Assembly (NCBI GenBank): GCA_020860745.1
Contig: JAJBTR010000153.1
Coordinates: forward strand, 4,184 to 13,336
Reading direction: 5' to 3'
DNA length: 9,153 nucleotides
From: Lachnospiraceae bacterium
GTDB taxonomy: Bacteria > Bacillota > Clostridia > Lachnospirales > Lachnospiraceae
Translations under genes and position numbers: made by a program
Notes under the pieces: generated by a model
What the model was told of the DNA's origin: nothing
What the model saw: only the letters and a program-made list of their open reading frames with translations
Databases searched by the model: none
In this document: in pieces, positions 1 through 6,057 of the stretch
How the letters are laid out: every line of letters starts with the position of its first letter
How positions within the stretch are numbered: position 1 is the first letter of the stretch

Positions 1-1
1 G

Positions 2-574
2 GTTCAGCAGGCACTGGATGAGAACGAAGACCCGAAGGTAATCTTAAACGAGGGATTGCTGGGCGGCATGATGATCATCGGCGAGAAGTTCAAAAACAAC
101 GAAGTTTTCGTTCCGGAAGTTCTTGTCGCGGCGCGTGCGCTGAATGCAGGCCTGACCATTCTGGAGCCGAAGCTGGTTGAAGTCGGAAACGAGCCGGTAG
201 GCAAGGTTGTCATCGGTACCGTTAAGGGCGACCTGCACGACATCGGTAAGAATCTGGTTGCGATGATGTTAAAGGGTGTCGGCTTTGAGGTTACCGATAT
301 CGGTGTTGACGTACCGCCTGAGACATTCCTTGAGAAGGCAGAGGAAGTGAACACTGATGTAATCTGCATGTCTGCACTGCTTACGACAACCATGCCGAAC
401 ATGGGAGCGACAATCGAGCTTCTTCAGGAGAAGGGCGTTCGCGATAATTACATCGTTATGGTAGGCGGAGCGCCGGTTAACGAGAAGTTCGCGGAGCAGA
501 TCGGAGCGGATTACTATACGCCGGATGCAGCTACCTGCGCAGAGGTTGCGAAGAAAGCCGTTCAGGAGAGATAA
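2..574 (+). CDS. Corrinoid (B12-binding) protein of a methyltransferase system, MtaC/MtvC type, 5' partial
   Basis: This is the methyl-carrying corrinoid subunit of a three-component methyltransferase system. It accepts a methyl group on cobalt from a substrate-specific methyltransferase and passes it to a second enzyme. The frame is open from base 2, so the start lies upstream; 190 residues are visible, and family members of about 210 residues suggest some 20 are missing. Residues 1-60 are the end of the helical cap domain. The Rossmann-type B12 domain follows, with the base-off/His-on signature D77-x-H79-x-x-G82 (DLHDIG), S124-x-L126 and the G155-G156 turn, all intact. The family call is strong. 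The methyl donor is unknown, because the partner methyltransferase is probably further upstream. No convincing terminator directly follows: a weak 6-bp hairpin (598-617) is separated from a T-run (628-633) by 10 bases. Transcription may therefore continue into the B12 riboswitch behind it. Confidence 0.93.
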   Translation, partial: VQQALDENEDPKVILNEGLLGGMMIIGEKFKNNEVFVPEVLVAARALNAGLTILEPKLVEVGNEPVGKVVIGTVKGDLHDIGKNLVAMMLKGVGFEVTDIGVDVPPETFLEKAEEVNTDVICMSALLTTTMPNMGATIELLQEKGVRDNYIVMVGGAPVNEKFAEQIGADYYTPDAATCAEVAKKAVQER

Positions 575-651
575 AAATCCTTTTCGGAGCAGTTTTCATG
601 GCTTTGAAACGAGCCGTACAGTAACAGTTTTTTACAACTACATAAATGCCG

Positions 652-866
652 ATGTATGGTTCCTGCATTTGCTTAACAGGCAGAGGCGAGGATGAAAAAG
701 GAATCCGGTGAGAATCCGGAGCAGTCACCACTACTGTAACGCGGACGGGCGATCAATAGACCACTGGCGAGAGCTGGGAAGGCGATTTGTCCGGATGAGG
801 CGGAGTCAGGAGACTTGCCATAGATTGGAAAGACATATTTCCCGGGTGAGGGAGGTATGCTTTTTT
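652..866 (+). promoter_or_regulatory. Cobalamin riboswitch (aptamer plus terminator platform), oriented antisense to the pocR-like gene
   Basis: This is an adenosylcobalamin-type riboswitch. The conserved core is present in order: AAAAAGGAATCCGGTG with its AATCCGGAGC partner (about 693-721), the CACTACTGTAAC segment (about 728-740), CCACTGG (about 761-767), GGGAAGG (about 776-782) and the B12-box AGGAGACTTGCC (about 808-819). P1 closes with TATGG (655-659) against CCATA (818-822). An intrinsic terminator follows at once, so cobalamin binding probably stops transcription. The placement is odd: no + strand gene begins until 2593, and a minus-strand regulator gene (1044-2297) lies in between. 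Read-through RNA would therefore be antisense to that gene. No clear promoter is visible in 575-651, so RNA may come from the corrinoid gene upstream. The aptamer call is very secure; the antisense role is inference by analogy with Listeria Rli39/aspocR. Confidence 0.95.
834..866 (+). terminator. Intrinsic terminator of the cobalamin riboswitch
   Basis: CATATTTCCC (834-843) pairs with GGGAGGTATG (850-859) as a continuous 10-bp stem containing two G-U pairs. The loop GGGTGA has six bases. C860 and six T residues (861-866) follow. It begins nine bases after the P1 stem, the usual place for the expression platform of a transcriptional off-switch. An alternative antiterminator pairing was not resolved by eye. 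Confidence 0.85.
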
Positions 867-1039
867 ATATCATAGGAAAATTCGTCCTATGATATAAAAC
901 ACTCCGTGAGGATGCACACAGCTTTGCACGCTTGTTCACTAAGCTCGTACTACTCGCTAAGTGAACCAATGCGTCGCGCGTTTGGAAATATGTCGCTAAT
1001 GCGACCGCGCTCGGCGCAAGAATGCGCTAAGGTGCATTC
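863..1039. repeat. Dense cluster of inverted repeats, probably a dispersed intergenic repeat element or structured RNA
   Basis: No gene fits here, but the stretch is full of dyads. A perfect 15-bp inverted repeat (863-877 with 885-899) has a 7-base loop. An 11-bp arm pair (934-944 with 956-966) has a single A-A mismatch. A compound stem-loop spans 970-1018, with outer arms TGCGTCGCGCG (970-980) and CGCTCGGCGCA (1008-1018) pairing with one mismatch and one wobble, and a perfect GTCGC-TAAT-GCGAC tip (992-1005). ATGCAC (912-917) and GTGCAT (1032-1037) can close the last two into one branched fold. The first hairpin has no T-run on either strand, so it is not a normal terminator. The element begins inside the riboswitch terminator's T-run and stops a few bases before the regulator's stop codon. 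The folding is directly visible; its nature as a repeat is inference. Confidence 0.7.
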
Positions 1040-1043
1040 TATT

Positions 1044-2297
1044 TCATTTTCTATATTGTCCCGGCGTCAGGCCGGTATTTTTTTTGAATACGCTGGTGAA
1101 GTAGCTCTGGTTGTCGAAACCGACCGCGATGGCGATATCCAGAAGGGAATATTCTGTGTGGTCCAGCAACCGTTTTGCCTCCTCAATCCGGACCTGCGTC
1201 AGATATTCCTTAAAAGACAGGCCGAGAGACTGTTTAAAAATCCGTGAAAAATAGGAGGGATTCAGGTGCACATAGCCTGCCACCTCTTCCAGTGTCAGCG
1301 GAGAGGCAAAATTGGTTGATATATAGTTCATGGCGTTGCGGATGAGCCTGCTGTTTTCCAGGGCCGGCGGGAACATGCATTCCATAAAAGCAGTCAGAAC
1401 CTCGATCATGGCGTAGCAGAGCTCATCAGTGGAGCGGTAGGTGTCCATACTCTGCATGAACTGGTTGTTCAGTGAGAAAATCTGGTTGGAAGCGGCGCCG
1501 TTTTCAAGTGCGGCGCGGGAAAGCAGGGAGCACAACTCGATAGACCGGTATTTTACCGTCGCCAGATCGTTGCCGGAAGATAAAAACACATATCCGAGCA
1601 GATCGTTTAAGACTGCACTTGCTTCTTTTACATTTCCCTCCTTTACCTTGCTGAGCAGAAGCCGTTCTTTGTCCAGCGGATACTGCTCTGCGCTGGCGGG
1701 AGTGGAGGTTTTGTACATCTGGATGGATTCGCTGATTTTTGCCTGCTGATGCAGCTTTTTCTGGTTGATGATAAACTGCTCCCGCGTGTCGTTGATGAGG
1801 TTAGACATGAGGAAGTAGATGAGACGGCTGATCTGTGTAACTTTTGCAGGTTCTACCTGAGGCATCTCAGCGGCGTCATCATACAGTTCCATCAGATCTT
1901 CCATGGTAAAATCCGGGTAACGTCTGCCCACATCCAGGACCAGTGTGGAATCCACCGGCTCCATAAGGAAAGGGCCGATCAGGATGGATCCGAAGAGGAC
2001 TTCATGGTTAATCAGAGGAAACACAATATGGCTTAAGTTGGAATGGCACGAAAAAATGTAGGACGTTCCCAGATTCATGGCCCGTTTTCCGGCGGTGGCA
2101 TGAATTTCCCTGCAGGTATCTTTGGCAGAGAGGTGGGAAACAACATGCTGGCAGTAAGTGCTTTTGGTGCCATAGTATTCCAGCACATTGCCGTCCTCGT
2201 CCAGCAACTGGATTGGCAGCTCAATGCAGCAGTGGAGCGCTTCGAGCAGATCGGTCATTTTTGATTTTTCGATAAAAGTATAAATGTAGGGTTCCAT
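1044..2297 (-). CDS. AraC-family transcriptional regulator with PocR-like sensory domain
   Basis: This 417-residue cytoplasmic DNA-binding regulator probably responds to a small molecule. Residues about 8-165 resemble the PocR ligand-binding domain: YCQHV with C49, a C62-x3-H66 pair leading into AGKRAMNLG (69-77), then YIFSCH (80-85) and a VFP/GSILIGPF stretch (92-110). A helical linker follows. The AraC-type double helix-turn-helix fills about 315-417, with LTLEEVAGYVHLNPSYFSR as the first motif, SLLDIAIAVGFDNQSYFTSVF as the second, and a typical TPGQYR end. The start is chosen at ATG 2295-2297, preceded by AGGAA; the frame stays open to 2492, but that extension is AT-rich, low-complexity and lacks family similarity. 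It is divergent from the methyltransferase gene at 2593, its likely target, and converges with a B12 riboswitch whose read-through RNA would be antisense to it. The family is secure; the ligand is unknown. Confidence 0.92.
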   Translation of the reverse strand: MEPYIYTFIEKSKMTDLLEALHCCIELPIQLLDEDGNVLEYYGTKSTYCQHVVSHLSAKDTCREIHATAGKRAMNLGTSYIFSCHSNLSHIVFPLINHEVLFGSILIGPFLMEPVDSTLVLDVGRRYPDFTMEDLMELYDDAAEMPQVEPAKVTQISRLIYFLMSNLINDTREQFIINQKKLHQQAKISESIQMYKTSTPASAEQYPLDKERLLLSKVKEGNVKEASAVLNDLLGYVFLSSGNDLATVKYRSIELCSLLSRAALENGAASNQIFSLNNQFMQSMDTYRSTDELCYAMIEVLTAFMECMFPPALENSRLIRNAMNYISTNFASPLTLEEVAGYVHLNPSYFSRIFKQSLGLSFKEYLTQVRIEEAKRLLDHTEYSLLDIAIAVGFDNQSYFTSVFKKNTGLTPGQYRK

Positions 2298-2592
2298 GGT
2301 GATTCCTCGTATGTATTTTTCGTTTATACCGAAACAGATAAATAACGGATATTCGTGTTTTAAAAGCGCGTAAATGTATGACCCGATTTGCGATTTTTTT
2401 ACATTTTTATCAGTATAGCACAGAGAAAAGGCTATGTGGTAAAAAAAATAAAATAATCTGAAAAAAACTAAAAAACTGAAGCGTATGTACATAGTATACT
2501 TGTCTCACAATCATGATCCTATAAACAAATAAAGAAAGGAGAGTTGGTGTCCGCAGCGCCCGGTGAGCCGCGGATAGTGACGGGAAAAAAGT
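2298..2592. promoter_or_regulatory. Divergent regulatory region between the pocR-like regulator and the 2593 methyltransferase
   Basis: This AT-rich 295-bp stretch must carry the promoters of both divergent genes. For the + strand gene, TATAAA at about 2520-2525 could be a -10; 17 bases upstream the hexamer TACTTG is a poor -35, as expected for an activator-dependent promoter. A perfect 10-bp palindrome TATGTACATA (2484-2493) lies just upstream and is a candidate regulator site. For the minus strand, TATACT (complement of 2412-2417) could be the regulator's -10, giving a leader of about 110 bases; no good -35 was found. CGTATGTA occurs twice (2308-2315 and 2482-2489). All assignments are by eye. 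Confidence 0.4.
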
Positions 2593-3606
2593 ATGAAGCA
2601 AAACATGATGGAATGGGTAGACAAGACTCTGGCGGCGGAGAAAAAGCAGGGCTTTCTGGTTCTTTCGTTCCCGGCGATTCAGAAGATGGGGATTACGGTG
2701 AAAGAGCTGATCGCGTCCAGCGACCTGCAGGCGCAGGCGATGAAAATTGTGGCAGACGCAACGCCGGAGGCAGCGGCTTCCGTCAGCATGATGGATCTGT
2801 CCCTGGAGGCGGAGGCGTTTGGTTCGACGGTCCATTTTTCGGATGACGAGGTACCGACGGTGACCGGAAGCATTATCAATTCCGAGGAAGACGCGGATGC
2901 ACTTCAGGTGCCGGAGATCGGCGCAGGCCGTACACAGATTTATATTGACGCGATCGAGAAAGCGGTAAAACTGATCGACGACAGACCGGTATTTGCCGGT
3001 GTAATCGGACCGTTCTCCCTGGCAGGAAGACTGATGGATGTCTCGGAAGCGATGATCTACTGCTATGACGAGCCGGATATGGTACATACGGTTCTGGAAA
3101 AAGTTTCAGATTTTATTATTAAATATATCAACGCATACAAGGCAGTTGGTGCGAACGGCGTTCTTGTGGCGGAGCCACTGGCAGGTCTGCTGTCCCCGTC
3201 CCTTGAGGAGGAGTTCTCCTGCGATTATATGAAGAAAATTGTGGAGGCGACACAGACGGATGACTTCCTTGTAGCATACCACAACTGCGGCAACTGCACG
3301 GTCCAGCAGATCAACTCCATCACACAGAACGGCTGCCGTATGCTTCACTTCGGAAACGCGATCGACATGGCGGATATGATGCCGAAGATTCCGGCGAACA
3401 TCGTCGCTATGGGCAACATTGATCCGGCTGGGCAGTTCCGCAACGGGACGCCGGAATCCGTGAAGGAAGAGACGATAAAGCTGATGGAGAAGTGTGCTTC
3501 TTACCCGAACTTTGTTCCGTCTTCCGGATGCGATATCCCGCCTCTTTCCAACTGGGATAATATCCAGGCGTTCTTTGACGCGTTGAACGAGTTTTATGCA
3601 AAATAA
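2593..3606 (+). CDS. UroD-fold corrinoid methyltransferase, MtaA/MtbA/CmuA-like
   Basis: This 337-residue cytoplasmic zinc enzyme has the uroporphyrinogen-decarboxylase fold used for methyl transfer to or from corrinoid proteins. The zinc ligand pattern of MtaA/MtbA-type enzymes is complete: H230-x-C232 (YHNCGNC) and C313 (SSGCDIPP). FAGVIGPFSLAGRLMD (134-149) and VAEPLAGLLSP (192-202) match conserved barrel strands. Archaeal relatives transfer methyl to coenzyme M; in a Firmicute the partner could be tetrahydrofolate or a methylated substrate, which cannot be decided here. The start is ATG 2593, because an in-frame TGA at 2578 blocks extension. Its own ribosome site (CGGGA, about 2581-2585) is modest, whereas a much stronger AAAGGAG (2535-2541) sits upstream of out-of-frame GTG 2547. 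It is divergent from the PocR/AraC gene and followed by a terminator, so it appears monocistronic. Confidence 0.88.
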   Translation: MKQNMMEWVDKTLAAEKKQGFLVLSFPAIQKMGITVKELIASSDLQAQAMKIVADATPEAAASVSMMDLSLEAEAFGSTVHFSDDEVPTVTGSIINSEEDADALQVPEIGAGRTQIYIDAIEKAVKLIDDRPVFAGVIGPFSLAGRLMDVSEAMIYCYDEPDMVHTVLEKVSDFIIKYINAYKAVGANGVLVAEPLAGLLSPSLEEEFSCDYMKKIVEATQTDDFLVAYHNCGNCTVQQINSITQNGCRMLHFGNAIDMADMMPKIPANIVAMGNIDPAGQFRNGTPESVKEETIKLMEKCASYPNFVPSSGCDIPPLSNWDNIQAFFDALNEFYAK

Positions 3607-3628
3607 AATTTAGATTTGGATTTATCAG

Positions 3629-3692
3629 GGACGATTGTGAAGTGCCGACGAGTTATTTTGCTGCGGAGGTGTTTCATAATCGTCCTGTTTTT
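3629..3692 (+). terminator. Intrinsic terminator after the 2593 methyltransferase gene
   Basis: GGACGATTGTGAA (3629-3641) pairs with TTCATAATCGTCC (3673-3685) over 13 bp with one G-U pair. The loop is long (31 bases) and can itself pair weakly. TG and five T residues (3688-3692) follow. It lies 23 bases behind the stop codon. Confidence 0.8.
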
Positions 3693-3724
3693 GTTATAAT
3701 TCCTAAAAAATGGTGCCAGGCGTT

Positions 3725-3754
3725 TATACTCTAAAAAGTTACCAGAATGTTATT
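3725..3754 (+). promoter_or_regulatory. Candidate lysR promoter -10 and GTTACC-N5-GTTATT operator, copy 1
   Basis: TATACT (3725-3730) resembles a -10 hexamer, and seven bases later GTTACC-AGAAT-GTTATT begins (3738-3754). The same 17-base pattern occurs at 4796-4812 in front of the second methyltransferase gene, at nearly the same distance from a TATTCT hexamer. The two half-motifs repeat with an 11-base period, about one helical turn, which suits a protein binding one face of DNA. The likely binder is the LysR protein encoded next. No good -35 is seen. Confidence 0.45.
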
Positions 3755-3843
3755 GTGTATGTGGGACGGAGATTGCAAATGGTTGGGGGAAGGGCTGTTC
3801 GGATGAAATGTATCGTTCCTCTGACAACGGAATGGAGTGTGCT

Positions 3844-4731
3844 ATGGTTTGCCAGCGAATTCGCTATTTTTTAAGCGCGGCGCAGGAAGGAAGTTTTTCG
3901 AAAGCTGCCGCTAAGATGTATGTGTCTTCCCAGGCGCTGACGCGCCAGATCCGGCTGATGGAGGAGGAGCTGGGCGGAGATCTGTTTGACCGCTCTTCCC
4001 GGGGAGTGCGTCTGACTGTGTTGGGGGAGGAGGCTTACCGCCGGTATCTGGCGATTGATCAGGAACTGATACGTGCGGAGGAGGAACTTAAGGCGAGAGC
4101 TGCAGAGTCTAAGAAGCGAATCAACATCGGAATTTTTTCGGCGCTCCCGCAGGAAACGCTGGTGACGCCGTTGATTTCGCTGATGCTTGGGACCTATTCG
4201 GATTACCAGATTAACCTGAATCTGGTGGAGCTGGCGGAGGGCAGGTCATTATTAATGCAGGGAAAAATTGATCTTCTGCTGACCAACACTCACGAGGAGG
4301 ATGACTGGGGATCCTGCAGGATGCTGTGTCTCGAAAAGCATCCGGTGCAGGTGATTGTTTCTCTTTATCATCCTTGGGCGGTGAGACAGGAGATTACAAG
4401 AGAGGACATGCAGCGGGAGACTTTTCTGAAGATGAAGATGGATACGGGACATTACACGGTTCCGGCGGAGGAAAGCTTTTATAAAAATATTCCCTGCAGA
4501 CAGATTCAGGAGGTGGGGAATTTCCAGACAATGTTCGCTTTGCTTCAGCAGGGCGAGGCATTCGCTGTCTTTCCCCGCGCATATGTCTATATGGATCAGG
4601 CAAAAATGAAGTATTTTGATTTCCCCGGGAGGGAGTTCTGGTTTTATGCTGCATTGCTCTACAACCCGGCAGGGAGCCATCATGAGCTTGATAAGATTGT
4701 GGATGAAATTATGGAAGAGATGAAACCTTAA
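3844..4731 (+). CDS. LysR-family transcriptional regulator
   Basis: This 295-residue DNA-binding regulator is of normal LysR length. Residues 1-60 are the winged helix-turn-helix with the typical pattern RYFLSAAQEGSFSKAAAKM, SSQALTRQIRLMEEELG and DLFDRSSRGVRLT. From about residue 92 the periplasmic-binding-like effector domain begins (INIGIFSALPQE) and continues to the end. Start choice: ATG 3844 has GGAG six bases upstream and gives the usual LysR N-terminus; in-frame ATGs at 3808 and 3832 have poorer ribosome sites and would add residues not normal for the family. It lies between two methyltransferase genes and precedes the 4860 gene on the same strand with a 128-base gap. A shared 17-bp motif upstream of both suggests that it regulates itself and the 4860 gene. 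The effector is unknown. Confidence 0.92.
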   Translation: MVCQRIRYFLSAAQEGSFSKAAAKMYVSSQALTRQIRLMEEELGGDLFDRSSRGVRLTVLGEEAYRRYLAIDQELIRAEEELKARAAESKKRINIGIFSALPQETLVTPLISLMLGTYSDYQINLNLVELAEGRSLLMQGKIDLLLTNTHEEDDWGSCRMLCLEKHPVQVIVSLYHPWAVRQEITREDMQRETFLKMKMDTGHYTVPAEESFYKNIPCRQIQEVGNFQTMFALLQQGEAFAVFPRAYVYMDQAKMKYFDFPGREFWFYAALLYNPAGSHHELDKIVDEIMEEMKP

Positions 4732-4781
4732 GTTTCAACCAGTGAAAAAAAGAACTGCTATGCGTATTATCCTTTTTGTGC

Positions 4782-4834
4782 TATTCTTTTTATAAGTTAC
4801 CGAACGGTTATTATTGGGTGCGGGTGAAACCCGC
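4782..4834 (+). promoter_or_regulatory. Candidate promoter, GTTACC-N5-GTTATT operator copy 2, and leader hairpin of the 4860 gene
   Basis: TATTCT (4782-4787) could be a -10, and eight bases later GTTACC-GAACG-GTTATT (4796-4812) matches the copy upstream of lysR in 13 of 17 positions, including both 6-base halves. The inner part also forms an imperfect dyad (ACCG-AA-CGGT). A tight perfect hairpin GCGGGT-GAA-ACCCGC (4820-4834) follows. It has no T-run, lies 25 bases before the start codon and may affect translation or RNA stability. The positions are clear; the functions are inferred. Confidence 0.45.
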
Positions 4835-4859
4835 AAGCACAGAAAGAGAGGATGGCAGT

Positions 4860-5846
4860 ATGCAGACAAGAAGAGAAGCGTTGCTGGCTTTATTGCGCGG
4901 GGAGAAAGCGGAGTTTATCCCGGAAGTTTATTCTACGATGAAGGATGTCGTATTCCCGGGCGATCGTTACATTGACCTGGAGAATTTTGACCCCTACGGG
5001 ACAGGTGTTGACGCCTGGGGCGTGCTCTGGACGAACCAGGGACCGAACCCGCTGGTGGACGGCAACACTGTGGCGAAAAACTACAAGATGTTCGACGACA
5101 TGGATGAGTGGAAAGATCATGTAAAGTTTCCTCCCATTGATTATATGCCGATGGCAGATATTTTTGGAGGCATGTGCGCAGGAATGCATGTAAATCCCGA
5201 GGAGGATGTGGTGAGCTGTCTGATTCTCTCCGGTACGTTTGAGCGGATGAATCAGCTGATTGGTATGGAAAACGCGCTCTGCTCTTTTTATGAGTTTCCG
5301 GATGAGGTGCATGAGTTTTTCGACGCCATGTGCGAGTATAAGTTAAAGTGCATCGATTATGCCGTGCAGTATCTGCACCCGGACTGCATCCACATGCATG
5401 ACGACTGGGGCACGAACAACAATATGTTCTTCTCACCGGATTTGTGGAGAGAGTATATTAAGCCCTGTGAGGAGAAATATGCGCAGCGGATTCATGAGCA
5501 CGGATGTCTCTACATTCATCATTCCTGCGGCTATATTAAGCAGATTATCCCGGATCTGATCGAGATCGGCGTGGATGTGCTGGAGCCTTTGATGGTAGAA
5601 AATGATGTGGATGATGTGATGAAAAAATACGGCGGTCAGATCACTATCATGGGCGGACTGAATAACCGTATCATTGACAGCCCGGAAGCGACGGAGGAGG
5701 ATATCCGCACTGAGGTTCGCCGCGGTATGGATGCTCACTGCGGGCAGGGGAGATATATTCCTTACTATATTCCGGCGGTGGAGAAGAACTGGCTGATTTA
5801 CATGGATGAGGTGAACCGCTATGGGGCGGAGATTTACAAAAAGTAA
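4860..5846 (+). CDS. UroD-fold corrinoid methyltransferase, MtvB-like (substrate:corrinoid type)
   Basis: This 328-residue soluble enzyme of the uroporphyrinogen decarboxylase superfamily belongs to the branch that includes acetogen O-demethylase methyltransferases (MtvB/OdmB), which move a methyl group from a substrate to a corrinoid protein. It contains HMHDDWGTNN (178-187), SPDLWREYIKP (192-202), a zinc-type H221-x-C223 (HSCGY), LEPLMVEND (241-249), IMGGLNN (263-269) and a candidate third ligand C294 (AHCGQG). True UroD function is unlikely given the H-x-C pair and the corrinoid setting. The start is ATG 4860, preceded by GAGAGG at a spacing of eight; upstream in-frame codons to 4776 overlap the promoter and look non-coding. 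It follows the LysR gene and ends in its own terminator. It is only distantly similar to the 2593 protein, so the two are not a recent duplication. Substrate unknown. Confidence 0.87.
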   Translation: MQTRREALLALLRGEKAEFIPEVYSTMKDVVFPGDRYIDLENFDPYGTGVDAWGVLWTNQGPNPLVDGNTVAKNYKMFDDMDEWKDHVKFPPIDYMPMADIFGGMCAGMHVNPEEDVVSCLILSGTFERMNQLIGMENALCSFYEFPDEVHEFFDAMCEYKLKCIDYAVQYLHPDCIHMHDDWGTNNNMFFSPDLWREYIKPCEEKYAQRIHEHGCLYIHHSCGYIKQIIPDLIEIGVDVLEPLMVENDVDDVMKKYGGQITIMGGLNNRIIDSPEATEEDIRTEVRRGMDAHCGQGRYIPYYIPAVEKNWLIYMDEVNRYGAEIYKK

Positions 5847-5866
5847 TTGAAAATTGTCTGATTGCT

Positions 5867-5902
5867 GCGGCATCCTGGCTTTGACCGGGGTGCCGCTTTT
5901 AT
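5867..5902 (+). terminator. Intrinsic terminator after the 4860 methyltransferase gene
   Basis: GCGGCATCCT (5867-5876) pairs with GGGGTGCCGC (5887-5896) over ten positions with two wobble pairs. The intervening GGCTTTGACC can add a GG-CC pair. TTTTAT (5897-5902) follows. It starts 20 bases behind the stop codon. Confidence 0.85.
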
Positions 5903-5905
5903 AGT

Positions 5906-5988
5906 GCGCAGGGGTGCGTAAGGAATATGACAGCTGTGCTGTCCGCACCCCGCGCGGCGAGTATGAGGCAAAAGTTGCCTCATACTCG
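5906..5988. repeat. Branched palindrome plus perfect hairpin, probable intergenic repeat element
   Basis: GCGC-A-GGGGTGCG (5906-5918) pairs with CGCACCCCGCGC (5944-5955), giving a 12-bp stem with one bulged A. Inside it a second perfect stem GACAGC-TGT-GCTGTC (5929-5943) stacks next to the right arm. Two bases later a perfect 14-bp hairpin follows (5958-5971 with 5975-5988, loop AAG). No T-run follows any of these on the + strand. A further weak CTGCC/GGCAG stem (6005-6026) does precede TTTTT and might be a minor terminator. This element sits behind a complete terminator and before the next promoter, a typical place for a palindromic intergenic repeat. Similarity in style to the cluster at 863-1039 suggests a class of such elements, but their sequences differ. 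Confidence 0.65.
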
Positions 5989-6057
5989 ATCCGTGTAACT
6001 TTTCCTGCCATTTAAACCGCAGGCAGTTTTTCTTCTACAATAGAGAATCTATCTTCG

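Noticed and set aside
598..633. ATGGCT/AGCCGT hairpin followed by six T residues as a terminator of the corrinoid gene.
   Set aside because: The stem has only 6 bp with a wobble, and ten bases separate it from the T-run, so it is unlikely to terminate well.
863..899. Perfect 15-bp inverted repeat as a second terminator or bidirectional terminator.
   Set aside because: It is followed by CACTCC on the + strand and by AGCATACC on the minus strand, with no T-run on either side.
906..2264. Several + strand open frames (906-1247, 1441-1749, 1749-2036, 2043-2264) opposite the AraC gene.
   Set aside because: They are antisense shadows of a well-supported coding gene with no family similarity. RNA may be made here, but there is no sign of protein coding.
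2308..2489. Repeated octamer CGTATGTA (2308-2315, 2482-2489) as AraC binding half-sites.
   Set aside because: The octamers are short, 174 bases apart, AT-rich and unaccompanied by a wider match, so chance is a fair explanation.
2298..2492. Longer start for the AraC/PocR protein (65 extra residues to 2492).
   Set aside because: The extension is rich in Phe/Tyr/Lys from AT-rich promoter DNA, has no family similarity and would cover the likely promoter. ATG 2297 has a ribosome site and gives the normal N-terminus.
2583..2596. Slippery heptamer A-AAA-AAG in the frame starting at 2547, suggesting programmed frameshifting into the methyltransferase.
   Set aside because: A -1 slip reads GTA and then TGA, so it stops at once; the methyltransferase frame would need a +1 shift.
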